Shown piece after piece: positions 13,577-21,343 of a stretch of DNA of 22,513 nt. The notes under the pieces were generated by a model. That model ran no database searches. It had not been told where the DNA came from and worked only from the letters and a program-made list of their open reading frames with translations. Position numbers and translations under genes: made by a program. The stretch is from UBA12403 sp043808565 (GTDB lineage: Bacteria; Patescibacteriota; Patescibacteriia; UBA9934; GWF2-40-263). The stretch's first letter is position 1; every line of letters starts with the position of its first letter. The stretch spans positions 1-22,513 of the forward strand of contig JAZDEQ010000057.1 in the NCBI GenBank assembly GCA_043808565.1, read 5' to 3'.

Positions 13577-13681
13577 TAGAAGACGTAGAAGTCGTAGAAA
13601 ACGTAGATTATTGGATTAGGTTAAAATAATCCATTATAACAATCTACGATTTCTACGTTCTACGATTTCTACGTTTTCTAC
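13576..13681. repeat. Facing arrays of 9-bp GTAGAA words between parA and parB
   Basis: The left arm is GTAGAAGAC, GTAGAAGTC, GTAGAAAAC and GTAGATTAT (13576-13611). The right arm (13641-13681), read on the minus strand, is GTAGAAAAC, GTAGAAATC, GTAGAAC, GTAGAAATC and GTAGATT. One word is two bases short. The arms can pair in several registers. The spacer contains ATTGGATTA/TAATCCATT-like pairing. Confidence 0.9.
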
Positions 13682-13689
13682 AACCAATT

Positions 13690-14547
13690 ATGATAAACAC
13701 TAAACCAGTACTAGGGCGGGGCTTAGGTTCGCTCATTCCAACTAAAAAGGTTTCTGAAGTTGTAACCTCAGTAGTTGGTCATCAGGAAGTTTTAGAAATT
13801 CCTATCAATGACATAATTCCTAACCCGCATCAGCCGCGTCATCATTTTGCCGCGGTCGATCTTGATGATTTGGTCGGTTCAATAAAAGAGCACGGCATTC
13901 TTCAACCATTGGTGGTTAGCAAAAATAACGGTCAATACGAATTGATTGCTGGCGAGCGACGCTGGCGAGCGGCTAAATTGTTGGGACTGAAAACTGTTCC
14001 GGCTATTGTTCGCGATGCTTCCAAACAGCAAAAGTTAGAATGGGCCTTGATTGAAAATTTACAACGAGCGGATTTGAATCCATTGGAAGAAGCCTTGGCT
14101 TATCGAGCTTTAATCGACGAATTTAATTTAACGCAAGAGGCGGCAGCTTTGCGCGTGGGTAAAAGCCGACCAGTGGTCGCCAATACCATGCGTTTACTGG
14201 AGTTGCCTGAAGAAATTCAAAATGCTTTGCAAGAAGGCAAAATTACTAAAAGTCATGCCCGAACTTTACTGGCCGAGACAGATGTTAAAAAGCAAAGAGA
14301 ATTATTTTTGGCTATGCTGACGGGTCAAGTAACAGTTCGTTCGGCCGAAAAAGCTGTTTCGCATCATCGACCAGGGCTATCGAGCAAACGACTCGATCCC
14401 AATCTGGTGGCTCACGAAAAAAAACTTCAAGAAATTTTAGGTACAAAAGCGGAAATCAAAGAGCGCGGCGGCAAAGGGACAATTACCTTACATTTTTATT
14501 CTAAAGATGACCTTTTGGATCTATTGGGACGATTAAGCGAGATTTAA
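13690..14547 (+). CDS. parB: Chromosome partitioning protein ParB/Spo0J
   Basis: ParB binds parS sites, spreads as a CTP-dependent clamp and stimulates ParA. The 285-residue product has the N-terminal GRGLGSLIP (9-17, the ParA-activating tail), PHQPR (46-50), the CTP-binding GERRWRA (88-94) and ENLQRADLNPLEEA (122-135). A helix-turn-helix (about 146-170, LTQEAAALRVGKSRPVVAN) and a C-terminal dimerisation domain follow. No canonical parS site was found in the window. It is followed by word repeats and a terminator facing rel. Confidence 0.95.
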   Translation: MINTKPVLGRGLGSLIPTKKVSEVVTSVVGHQEVLEIPINDIIPNPHQPRHHFAAVDLDDLVGSIKEHGILQPLVVSKNNGQYELIAGERRWRAAKLLGLKTVPAIVRDASKQQKLEWALIENLQRADLNPLEEALAYRALIDEFNLTQEAAALRVGKSRPVVANTMRLLELPEEIQNALQEGKITKSHARTLLAETDVKKQRELFLAMLTGQVTVRSAEKAVSHHRPGLSSKRLDPNLVAHEKKLQEILGTKAEIKERGGKGTITLHFYSKDDLLDLLGRLSEI

Positions 14548-14555
14548 AAACAGCA

Positions 14556-14724
14556 GTAAAAACGTAAAAATATAAATCAGGTAGTTGGCTGGTAAAAATG
14601 TAAAATTTTGGTTTCTGAATCTGTTTTAGAGAGCAACATTCATAAAAGCCACATATAGATTCGATCGGTTCTTATGTGGCTTTTTACGTTTTTACAATTT
14701 TACGTTTTTACGTTTTTTGCTACC
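14556..14724. repeat. Facing arrays of 8-bp GTAAAAAC words between parB and rel
   Basis: The left side has GTAAAAAC, GTAAAAAT (14556-14571) and further GTAAAAAT, GTAAAATT words at 14592-14607. The right side (14682-14716) carries GTTTTTAC words at strict 8-base steps. GTAAAAACGTAAAA at 14556-14569 pairs perfectly with 14682-14695. The right array runs through the stop codon and the last eight or so codons of rel. Confidence 0.85.
14644..14684. terminator. Bidirectional intrinsic terminator between parB and rel
   Basis: AAAAGCCACATA (14644-14655) and TATGTGGCTTTT (14673-14684) form a perfect 12-bp stem with a 17-base loop, with T-runs on both strands. It is nested inside the word-repeat arms. 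Confidence 0.88.
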
Positions 14725-16212
14725 AAATTGCGGTTTGGGAATCATGGCTGTGAGCCAGCTTTTCATGCCACGTCGAGTGGCCGCTTTAATGCATTCGCGA
14801 GCGTGGTGAGTTTTGGCGAATTTTAACCAATCCGGATTAGGGCCACGGCGGTTTTTGTCAGTAATTATTTTTACCACGTCGCCAGAGTTTAGAGGAGTAT
14901 CAAGATTAGCAATTTGGTCGTTAATTTCGACGGCCACACATTTATTACCCAGATCAGTGTGAACAGCAAAGGCAAAATCCACTGGGGTGGCGCCTTCGGG
15001 TAAGTCGATAACATCGCCTTGAGGTGTGAAAAGGAAAATTCGATCTTTAAAAACATCGATTTTTAGAATTTCCATTTGTTCTAAAAAGTCTTTTTTGGCG
15101 GCTAATTGTTTTTGAATAGCCACCAAATCCTCCATCCATTGTAAATTTTTTGGCGGGGTACGACCGGTTTCTTTATACATCCAGTGAGCCGCCACACCAT
15201 ATTCAGACAATTCGTGCATTTCAGCCGTGCGAATTTGGAATTCAGCTACTTCGCCATCGTCGCAAAAAATCGTGGTGTGTAAAGATTGATAACCGTTAGG
15301 TTTGGGCTGGGCAATGTAATCTTTAATGCGATTAGGCATGGGGTGCCAGCGTTGGTGAATAATGCCCAGGGTGGCATAACAATCCTCTACATCATTAACA
15401 ACAACTCGAATAGCAATTAAATCATAAATTCGATTGACGTCATTTTTATGTTTTTGTAATTTTTTGTAGAGACTGAAAAGCCTTTTGACTCGACCGTGAA
15501 TTTGTGGCGAAGAAATATTGGCGGTTTTAAGAGCATTTTCCACCTCGGTCATTAGTCGACTAATTTGTACGCCTTTTTCTCGAACCTTGGTATCCATGAT
15601 TTGCTGGGTCCAGTCGTATTCTTTGGGGTAAAGATATTTAAAAGACAAATCTTCCATTTCACCTTTAACTTCACCCATACCCAAACGATTGGCAATTGGC
15701 GCGTAAATTTCTAGAGTTTCTCGGGCCACTCGTTCTTGTTTGTGGGCTGGTCGAGCGTAGAGAGTTTGGAGATTATGAAGACGGTCAGCGAATTTTATAA
15801 AAACCACGCGAACATCGCTGGCCATGGCTAAAAACATTTTGCGCATGTTTTCCACGTAACGTTCTACACCCTGATATTTGATTTTTTTTAATTTAGTCAC
15901 GCCGTCAACCAGACCAGTGATATCATCACCAAACTCACGACGTAAATCTTCGACAGAGAATTTTTCCGAGTCCTCAATAACATCGTGTAATAATCCAGCC
16001 ACGATCATGTTTAAATTAAAACCCATTTCCGCCAATTTGTAGGCCACGGCCAAAGGATGAGTAATAAACGGGTGGCCAGTGAAACGGGTTTCACCTTCAT
16101 GGGCCAGACTGGCCAATTCGTAGCCTTTTTTAACCAAAGTTAAATCTGGCGTGACATAATTTTTTTTAATCAACGCTTCAAGGTCTTCGTAGGTTCTGAT
16201 GATTTCAACCAT
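14692..16212 (-). CDS. rel: RelA/SpoT-family (p)ppGpp synthetase/hydrolase, C-terminally short
   Basis: This protein makes and degrades the alarmone (p)ppGpp. The HD hydrolase domain has H52 (THPLAVA), H76-D77 (GLLHDVIEDSE) and FADRLHNL (141-148). The synthetase domain has RIYDLIAIRVV (261-271), KPNGYQSLHTT (304-314), and EFQIRT (324-329) in place of the usual EVQIRT. Both catalytic sites look complete, so it is probably bifunctional. A TGS domain follows (about 388-450, RIFLFTPQGDVIDLPEGATP). The protein then ends at 506 residues, where typical long Rel/SpoT proteins continue past 700 with zinc-finger and ACT/RRM domains. The last residues, KKRKNVKL, come from the GTAAAAAC words. The predicted promoter sits directly on the start codon. 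Confidence 0.92.
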   Translation of the reverse strand: MVEIIRTYEDLEALIKKNYVTPDLTLVKKGYELASLAHEGETRFTGHPFITHPLAVAYKLAEMGFNLNMIVAGLLHDVIEDSEKFSVEDLRREFGDDITGLVDGVTKLKKIKYQGVERYVENMRKMFLAMASDVRVVFIKFADRLHNLQTLYARPAHKQERVARETLEIYAPIANRLGMGEVKGEMEDLSFKYLYPKEYDWTQQIMDTKVREKGVQISRLMTEVENALKTANISSPQIHGRVKRLFSLYKKLQKHKNDVNRIYDLIAIRVVVNDVEDCYATLGIIHQRWHPMPNRIKDYIAQPKPNGYQSLHTTIFCDDGEVAEFQIRTAEMHELSEYGVAAHWMYKETGRTPPKNLQWMEDLVAIQKQLAAKKDFLEQMEILKIDVFKDRIFLFTPQGDVIDLPEGATPVDFAFAVHTDLGNKCVAVEINDQIANLDTPLNSGDVVKIITDKNRRGPNPDWLKFAKTHHARECIKAATRRGMKSWLTAMIPKPQFGSKKRKNVKL

Positions 16213-16220
16213 ATTTATTC

Positions 16221-16249
16221 AGATTAGAACAAAAAAGCCCAGTTGACAA
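16221..16249 (-). promoter_or_regulatory. rel: Promoter of rel
   Basis: On the minus strand TTGTCA (16249-16244), 17 bases, TAATCT (16226-16221). The start would fall at about 16214, one or two bases from the ATG at 16212, giving a leaderless mRNA. The -35 overlaps a TTGACA on the opposite strand. Confidence 0.5.
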
Positions 16250-16278
16250 ATTTTCAGCTTTTCTCAGCCAGATTTTTT

Positions 16279-16287
16279 TGTTATAAT
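16279..16287 (+). promoter_or_regulatory. Extended -10 promoter of the HEILH orphan gene
   Basis: TGTTATAAT is TGn plus a perfect -10. TTGACA at 16243-16248 is 33 bases away, too far to be its -35. The leader would be about 20 bases with no Shine-Dalgarno. Confidence 0.55.
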
Positions 16288-16315
16288 ATAAAAATCAAAA
16301 AATAATTTAGTTTTT

Positions 16316-17938
16316 ATGAGTTATAATCGAGGCGGCAGAAGCCGTCGGTCTGGCGGTTGGCCTAGTAGCGGTGAATTTGAAGAACCTGGACGGCTCAATC
16401 CCGACACAGCAGTTTTTTTAGATCAACGAAGAAAAGAAAAAAGAAAAAATAAGTCGCCAGACACCGTGGCTCCTGTGGTGGCTGGGGCAGAGGCTAATAA
16501 AGATAATAAACCCGACGACGAGGATGAAAATGATTTAAGCCAGATTAAAAAAGAAAGAAAAGAACGAGCTGAAAAATTTGAAGCGGCTAATAAGAAAATT
16601 GCCGAGAGTATAAGAGAGAATCGACCAACCTCTGAGAGAATTATTGAAGTGGCTAGAAATAAAAATTTTCCCGAGACTTTTGTTTTTAATGAAGACAACA
16701 AGATTTTGGTGATGGTTAAAGATTCAAAGGGAAGTTATAGAACACTTGGTCAGGCTTTGGGACTCTCTAAGTTTAATGTTGAGGGCGATACTGAAGATTT
16801 TTATCGAGAAGACGGAGTGAGGTTTGTTCCAGGTTCGACCATTAAAGCAAATTTGGAAAGTAAAACCGTCACCATTCCTTTTGAAATAACCAAAAAAGAA
16901 TTGCCGTTTATAGCTTTAGAAATTTTGCGAATAGCTAATTTAGATGTTCAGGAAAGTCGTGATATTGTGGGACGAGTAAAGAAAGGTAAAAAATGGGTAG
17001 ATGATAATTACACAGATTATTCTGAAAGTTCAGCCAGTATTTGTTTTGGCAAAGAAAGAAAAAAAGCCAAGGCTTTTAGAGAAACTAAGGATAGATTAAG
17101 GGGTGAGTGGGACGATCGGCCTTTTTTAACCATGCGAGGTGAATATGAAAAATCCGAAAGTGAATATTTGGCCGCTCGGCAAACTTCTAATGGTCGGTTG
17201 AATGGTTTGTTGAGTTCGGCGGCCAAACAGTTTAGGCAAACTATGGATTTTGATCTTTTTTCTGGTTGGGGCGGTGAATCAGCTTTTGATCATGAGAGAA
17301 ATTTTCGACTGGAAAAAGAACAAGACGAATATGTTTTTCGATTTGATAATAAAGGTAATGGTAAATTAACTGGTTATTATACAGAAGACGAACCCGAGGC
17401 TATGGGGCTTAGTGGCACAAACGTAATACCAGGAGTGTCGTTGTTGCGACGTATTTTTACCGGAGAAAATCTTAAAAATTTTTTTGGTGATAGTGATAAA
17501 GAGGCAGCGCCAGTAAATTTTTCGCCGCTTGATCCAGTTCGGCGAGCGAATCGGGTTTTTTTATGGGATGGTTCGGAAACTGTTCAAAACACCAGATTTC
17601 GTCACGAGATTCTGCATCATTATCATGAGAAGGGCGATGGTTTTGTGCCTTGGCTAAAAGATCGAGTTACTTTACTAGTGCCTGATGCGGCCAAAGAAGT
17701 GACCATGACTAGTTTAAAATTTGTTTTGGGTTCTTTAATTGCGGCGGGAATTCTGCCTCTTAAGTTGTCTGAAAAATTGGGTGAGTTTTTCGAAGACAAG
17801 TTTGAAGGGGTGATTAATTGGGTTTTGAAAAAAACCAGTCATTCTTGGGCTATTCCTAAGGAGTCATTTAAAAGCAAACGTGAGGCGGAGAAAAAGTGGA
17901 TTGAAAATAAAGCCAAAAGTTTTCGAGATAAAATGTAA
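16316..17938 (+). CDS. Hypothetical protein with HExxH motif, possible zinc metalloprotease
   Basis: The 540-residue product is not recognised. Residues 1-25 are Gly/Ser/Arg-rich and probably disordered. Residues 35-110 are highly charged (Lys/Glu/Asp) and likely a coiled coil. Residues 115-340 look like a folded alpha/beta region. RHEILHHYHEKGDG contains HEILH at 430-434, the zinc-binding HExxH pattern of metallopeptidases, with nearby H437 and E438; E464 in DAAKEV is a candidate third ligand about 30 residues on. One weakly hydrophobic helix follows (SLKFVLGSLIAAGILPL, about 469-485), and the tail is basic. Peptidase activity is inference only. It is transcribed divergently from rel and convergently with topA. 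Confidence 0.75.
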   Translation: MSYNRGGRSRRSGGWPSSGEFEEPGRLNPDTAVFLDQRRKEKRKNKSPDTVAPVVAGAEANKDNKPDDEDENDLSQIKKERKERAEKFEAANKKIAESIRENRPTSERIIEVARNKNFPETFVFNEDNKILVMVKDSKGSYRTLGQALGLSKFNVEGDTEDFYREDGVRFVPGSTIKANLESKTVTIPFEITKKELPFIALEILRIANLDVQESRDIVGRVKKGKKWVDDNYTDYSESSASICFGKERKKAKAFRETKDRLRGEWDDRPFLTMRGEYEKSESEYLAARQTSNGRLNGLLSSAAKQFRQTMDFDLFSGWGGESAFDHERNFRLEKEQDEYVFRFDNKGNGKLTGYYTEDEPEAMGLSGTNVIPGVSLLRRIFTGENLKNFFGDSDKEAAPVNFSPLDPVRRANRVFLWDGSETVQNTRFRHEILHHYHEKGDGFVPWLKDRVTLLVPDAAKEVTMTSLKFVLGSLIAAGILPLKLSEKLGEFFEDKFEGVINWVLKKTSHSWAIPKESFKSKREAEKKWIENKAKSFRDKM

Positions 17939-17945
17939 TCAAAAT

Positions 17946-17985
17946 AATAACGCAGAGGTGACCGGTCGGTCGCCCCTACGTTATT
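17946..17985. terminator. Hairpin between convergent genes, probable terminator
   Basis: AATAACG (17946-17952) and CGTTATT (17979-17985) form the outer stem. Inside, AGAGG faces CCCCT with one mismatch, and GACC-GGTC-GGTC closes the tip. The inner GACCGGTCGGTCGCCCCTA text resembles a repeat common between genes in many bacteria, so it may be an acquired dispersed repeat used as a terminator. Confidence 0.6.
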
Positions 17986-17998
17986 TATTTGACGATTA

Positions 17999-20230
17999 TT
18001 ATTCCGTGGTTTCCAAATCTTTTTTAAAGCCGCAATCTTTGCTAGAACATTTGGTTTGGCCTTTGGCCGCAAAGGTCATGAGTGAGCCGCACTGCGGACA
18101 TTTTTCACCAGTTGGTTTTTGCCAAAGAGCGAATTTGCAATCCGGATAACGATTGCAAGAGAAAAACGGTCGGCCACTGCGGCCTTTTTTTTCCACGATT
18201 TCGCCGGTTTCGCAATTAGGACAATTAACCCCGGTTTTCTTTTCGATTTTTTTAATGGTTTTACAGTCAGGATAACGCGAGCAAGAAATGAATGGGCCAA
18301 AGCGACCGCGTTTCATAACCATAGGCGCATCGCAGGTCGGGCATTTTTCATCAAGGGTTTCTGGTTCGGCGGCTATGGCCTCGCCTTTTTCGTTTTGGGC
18401 TAAGGGTTTGGTGTTTTTGCATTCAGGATAACCACTGCAAGCCAAGAAGTCGCCAAAACGTCCGCGGCGAATAACCATGGGCTTACTGCATTTTTCACAA
18501 ACCACGTCAGTTGGTTTATCGGCCGGTTTCATTTTATCAACACTGTCATTTTTGGCCAAAAGATTTTTATGAAACGGTTCGTAAAATTCTTTAAGCATGG
18601 GCACCCAATCAATTTTGCCTTCGGCCACGTGGTCTAAATTTTCCTCCATCTTGGCCGTGAAGGCATAGTCAACAATGTCAGGGAAGTGTTCGACCAGTAA
18701 ATCGATAACCGTAAAGGCGACCAGGCCGGGTTTGAATTTTTTGCTTTCATCGCGTTCTACATAACCGCGATCTAAAATCGTGGCAATGGTTGGTGCATAG
18801 GTGGAAGGTCGACCAATACCATATTCTTCCATAACTTTAACTAGCGTGGCGTCAGAATAGCGAGCTGGTGGTTCAGTAGTGTGTTTTTTGCTTTCCAAAC
18901 TTTCCAAAGCAATAGCATCGCCTTTGATTAATTCTGGCAAAGTTGTTTCTTTTCTTTTTTCTTCGTAAATTTTTAAATAACCAGCAAATTTAATGGCCGA
19001 ACCAGTGGATCGAAAAAGATATTCACCTGAGGCAATGTCAGCGGCCGTAGCATCGAAAACAGCTTCGGGTAATTGAGTAGCCACGGCTCGGCACCAAATA
19101 AGGTTATAAAGTTTCCAAAGTTTATTATCAAGAACATCTTTTAAGGCCTCGGGATGTCGGCGAGCTTCGATTGGCCGAATGGCCTCGTGAGCCTCTTGAG
19201 CGCCTTTAGATTTGGTTTTATAGCGACGCGGTGAAGGTAGCAGATAATCTTGGCCTAATTTTTCAGAAATAAATTCCGTGGCTTCATTAACAAAGAGATC
19301 TGACAAGTTGACCGAGTCAGTACGCATATAAGTGATGAGAGCCGTGGAACCAGTGCCAGGAATTTCAACACCTTCGTAAAGTCTTTGGGCTAGCATCATG
19401 GTTTCTTTGGCCGAAAAACCAAGTTTGGTATTAGCATCTTGTTGCAAAGTTGAAGTGGTAAAAGGCGGTGGTGGGGAACGACGAACGGTTTTTTTATTAA
19501 CTTCGGTTACAGAAAATTTTCCGTCTTTTAAAGCCGCGAGAATTTTTTGCGCTTCGTCTTCGGAAGTTAAACCAAGCTTATCGATTTTTTTATCACCAAT
19601 GGAAAAAAGTTTACCCGGGAAAGAAATTTGCTCCTTGTTAAAAAGCGCGTCGACTGTCCAAAAATCTTGGTTTTTAAAAGCTTCGCGCTCGCGCTCACGG
19701 TCGACGACTAATCGAACGGCGACTGACTGGACACGACCAGCCGAAAGGCCTTTTTGGACCTTGCGCCAAAGAAAAGGTGACAGCTCGTAACCGACTAAAC
19801 GATCGAGAATGCGGCGAGCTTGTTGGGCGTTAACTAAATTGATATCTAGGTTCCGCGGATGTTCGATAGCGGCTTCGATGGCCCGTTTAGTGATTTCGTG
19901 AAAAGTAATGCGCTTAAGTTTTTCGGGTTCAACTTTTAAAATTTGGGCTAAGTGCCAAGAAATGGCCTCACCCTCACGGTCTTCGTCAGTAGCGAAAAAG
20001 ATTTCTTCGGCTTTGGCCGCGCCGTCTTTTAAGGCCTTGACTTGTTTGGCTTTGTCGCGCGAGACCACATACTTAGGAATAAAACCGTGTTCAACATCAA
20101 CGCCAATTTCTTTTTTGGGCAAATCGCGAACGTGACCAAAAGAAGAAAGCACTTTATATTTGCTGCCTAAAAATTTGGTAATAGTTTTAGCTTTCGCCGG
20201 AGACTCGACGATGACAAGAGAATAAGACAT
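17999..20230 (-). CDS. topA: DNA topoisomerase I (type IA)
   Basis: TopA relaxes negative supercoils by passing a strand through a transient break. The Toprim domain starts at residue 3 (LVIVESPAKAKTI) and holds the metal-binding TDEDREGE (81-88). The catalytic tyrosine is Y301 in ITYMRTDS. YGIGRPSTYAPTI lies in the core. The C-terminus carries four Cys4 zinc-finger units in about the last 170 residues, starting with CEKC, CPTC, CPNC and CPQC; the fourth is irregular but keeps four cysteines. The total of 743 residues is a normal family length. It is separated by 70 bases from the upstream PLP-enzyme gene, and dprA lies two genes upstream; dprA-topA adjacency is common in bacteria. Cotranscription is likely but not certain. 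Confidence 0.96.
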   Translation of the reverse strand: MSYSLVIVESPAKAKTITKFLGSKYKVLSSFGHVRDLPKKEIGVDVEHGFIPKYVVSRDKAKQVKALKDGAAKAEEIFFATDEDREGEAISWHLAQILKVEPEKLKRITFHEITKRAIEAAIEHPRNLDINLVNAQQARRILDRLVGYELSPFLWRKVQKGLSAGRVQSVAVRLVVDREREREAFKNQDFWTVDALFNKEQISFPGKLFSIGDKKIDKLGLTSEDEAQKILAALKDGKFSVTEVNKKTVRRSPPPPFTTSTLQQDANTKLGFSAKETMMLAQRLYEGVEIPGTGSTALITYMRTDSVNLSDLFVNEATEFISEKLGQDYLLPSPRRYKTKSKGAQEAHEAIRPIEARRHPEALKDVLDNKLWKLYNLIWCRAVATQLPEAVFDATAADIASGEYLFRSTGSAIKFAGYLKIYEEKRKETTLPELIKGDAIALESLESKKHTTEPPARYSDATLVKVMEEYGIGRPSTYAPTIATILDRGYVERDESKKFKPGLVAFTVIDLLVEHFPDIVDYAFTAKMEENLDHVAEGKIDWVPMLKEFYEPFHKNLLAKNDSVDKMKPADKPTDVVCEKCSKPMVIRRGRFGDFLACSGYPECKNTKPLAQNEKGEAIAAEPETLDEKCPTCDAPMVMKRGRFGPFISCSRYPDCKTIKKIEKKTGVNCPNCETGEIVEKKGRSGRPFFSCNRYPDCKFALWQKPTGEKCPQCGSLMTFAAKGQTKCSSKDCGFKKDLETTE

Positions 20231-20300
20231 GAGATTGTTTTTAAATTGAAATTTTTAAAGACGGTTTAGATGATGCTAGCTTTTTTGGTTTTCGTCAAGT

Positions 20301-21323
20301 CTATGCAAGTTTTGTTTCGCCGGTATTTATGATGAGCATCTTTTTATTTTTGGGCAAGTGTTCACTTATTTGAAGCATGAGTGCCAAACCGGCAATGCCC
20401 GATGGTTCGCAAGTTATTTGGTTTTCCTTGGCAATCATCATGGCTTGATCAAAGAATTTTTCCTGGGTGTTATAAACATTTGATTCATTGCCGAGATAGC
20501 CGTTTTTAACAGCCAATTTTATCCAGTGAGTATCGAAATGAACAAAAGGTAAATGGGACGAAAACAATTTGTCGGCCTTAGTTAAAGGGTTGTTAGTGGT
20601 CGCGCCCAAAAGATGTGATTTTTTTATTGTGGCGGCCGGTACTTTTAGTCGTTTATCATGAAATAATAAACTCCGGCTTTCCTTAACGGCAATGTTAGCA
20701 ATATTTTCATAAAGATTACCTGTGCCATAAGGAACAAAAATATAATCTGCCGCCTGATTTAAAATTTCATAACTCATCCAATCGTAAAAAATACTGTATG
20801 GACCAAGCGAATCGTCAGAAGTTATATCAATGCCGTCGGGATTGTTGGTTAAATTTAAAATGTCTTCAGCCGTTAATATTTTTTTTGATAAATCAGTTTC
20901 AAAAATTTCACAGCCGATTTTTTCTAAAGAATTTTTAATACGTTTTTCCACCCGAAAATCTAACAAAGCTTTTAGATCGGGCAGATTATATTTTTTTAAC
21001 ATTTGCTGAATGGCATTGGCAGCCGAGCCAGAACTAATAATGGAAAATTGCGGTAATTTTTTAATCGAACCATTAGCTTTGGCTTTCAAAAGCTGTTTGT
21101 AGGTGACAACCATTTCCCAAGCCATACGATCTTTGTGAGTACCCGTGGGATTAATACTTTCGTCTTTTAACCAAACATCATTAAAGCCCGGAACTTTAAT
21201 TTGATAAGTTGGTGTGGCCGGAAAACGCGGATCATCTGGCGGAAATTCTGGTTTGTTAGGATCGTTTTCTGAAGCCACGACAATTGAATTTAAAATTTTT
21301 TCTTCTTTGAGAGTCAAAGACAT
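20301..21323 (-). CDS. PLP-dependent fold-type II enzyme, threonine synthase-like
   Basis: It belongs to the threonine synthase/tryptophan synthase beta superfamily. NPTGTHKDRMAW (58-69) carries the PLP-binding lysine K64. ISSGSAANA (96-104) matches the substrate/cofactor loop. VPYGTGN (197-203) is the phosphate-binding glycine loop. CEPSGIAGLAL near the end is the usual late block, and INTGETK resembles the family's terminal NTG segment. At 340 residues it is close to short threonine synthases and to diaminopropionate or cysteine synthase relatives, so the reaction is open: homoserine-phosphate lysis is one option, amino-acid deamination another. No other amino-acid biosynthesis gene is in the window. 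It begins 20 bases after dprA and precedes topA on the same strand. Only a weak ribosome binding site (CGGG) is seen. Confidence 0.8.
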   Translation of the reverse strand: MSLTLKEEKILNSIVVASENDPNKPEFPPDDPRFPATPTYQIKVPGFNDVWLKDESINPTGTHKDRMAWEMVVTYKQLLKAKANGSIKKLPQFSIISSGSAANAIQQMLKKYNLPDLKALLDFRVEKRIKNSLEKIGCEIFETDLSKKILTAEDILNLTNNPDGIDITSDDSLGPYSIFYDWMSYEILNQAADYIFVPYGTGNLYENIANIAVKESRSLLFHDKRLKVPAATIKKSHLLGATTNNPLTKADKLFSSHLPFVHFDTHWIKLAVKNGYLGNESNVYNTQEKFFDQAMMIAKENQITCEPSGIAGLALMLQISEHLPKNKKMLIINTGETKLA

Positions 21324-21343
21324 ATTTTTTGCCCGAGATCATT

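Noticed and set aside
13576..13681. Possible CRISPR array
   Set aside because: The units are 7-9 bases in direct tandem with no spacers, and no cas genes are present.
16079..16094. GTGAAAC-GG-GTTTCAC dyad resembling a parS site
   Set aside because: The arms are in the opposite order to the parS consensus (GTTTCAC then GTGAAAC), and it lies inside conserved rel coding sequence.
19398..20135. Plus-strand frames opposite topA
   Set aside because: They lie entirely within a clearly conserved gene on the other strand.
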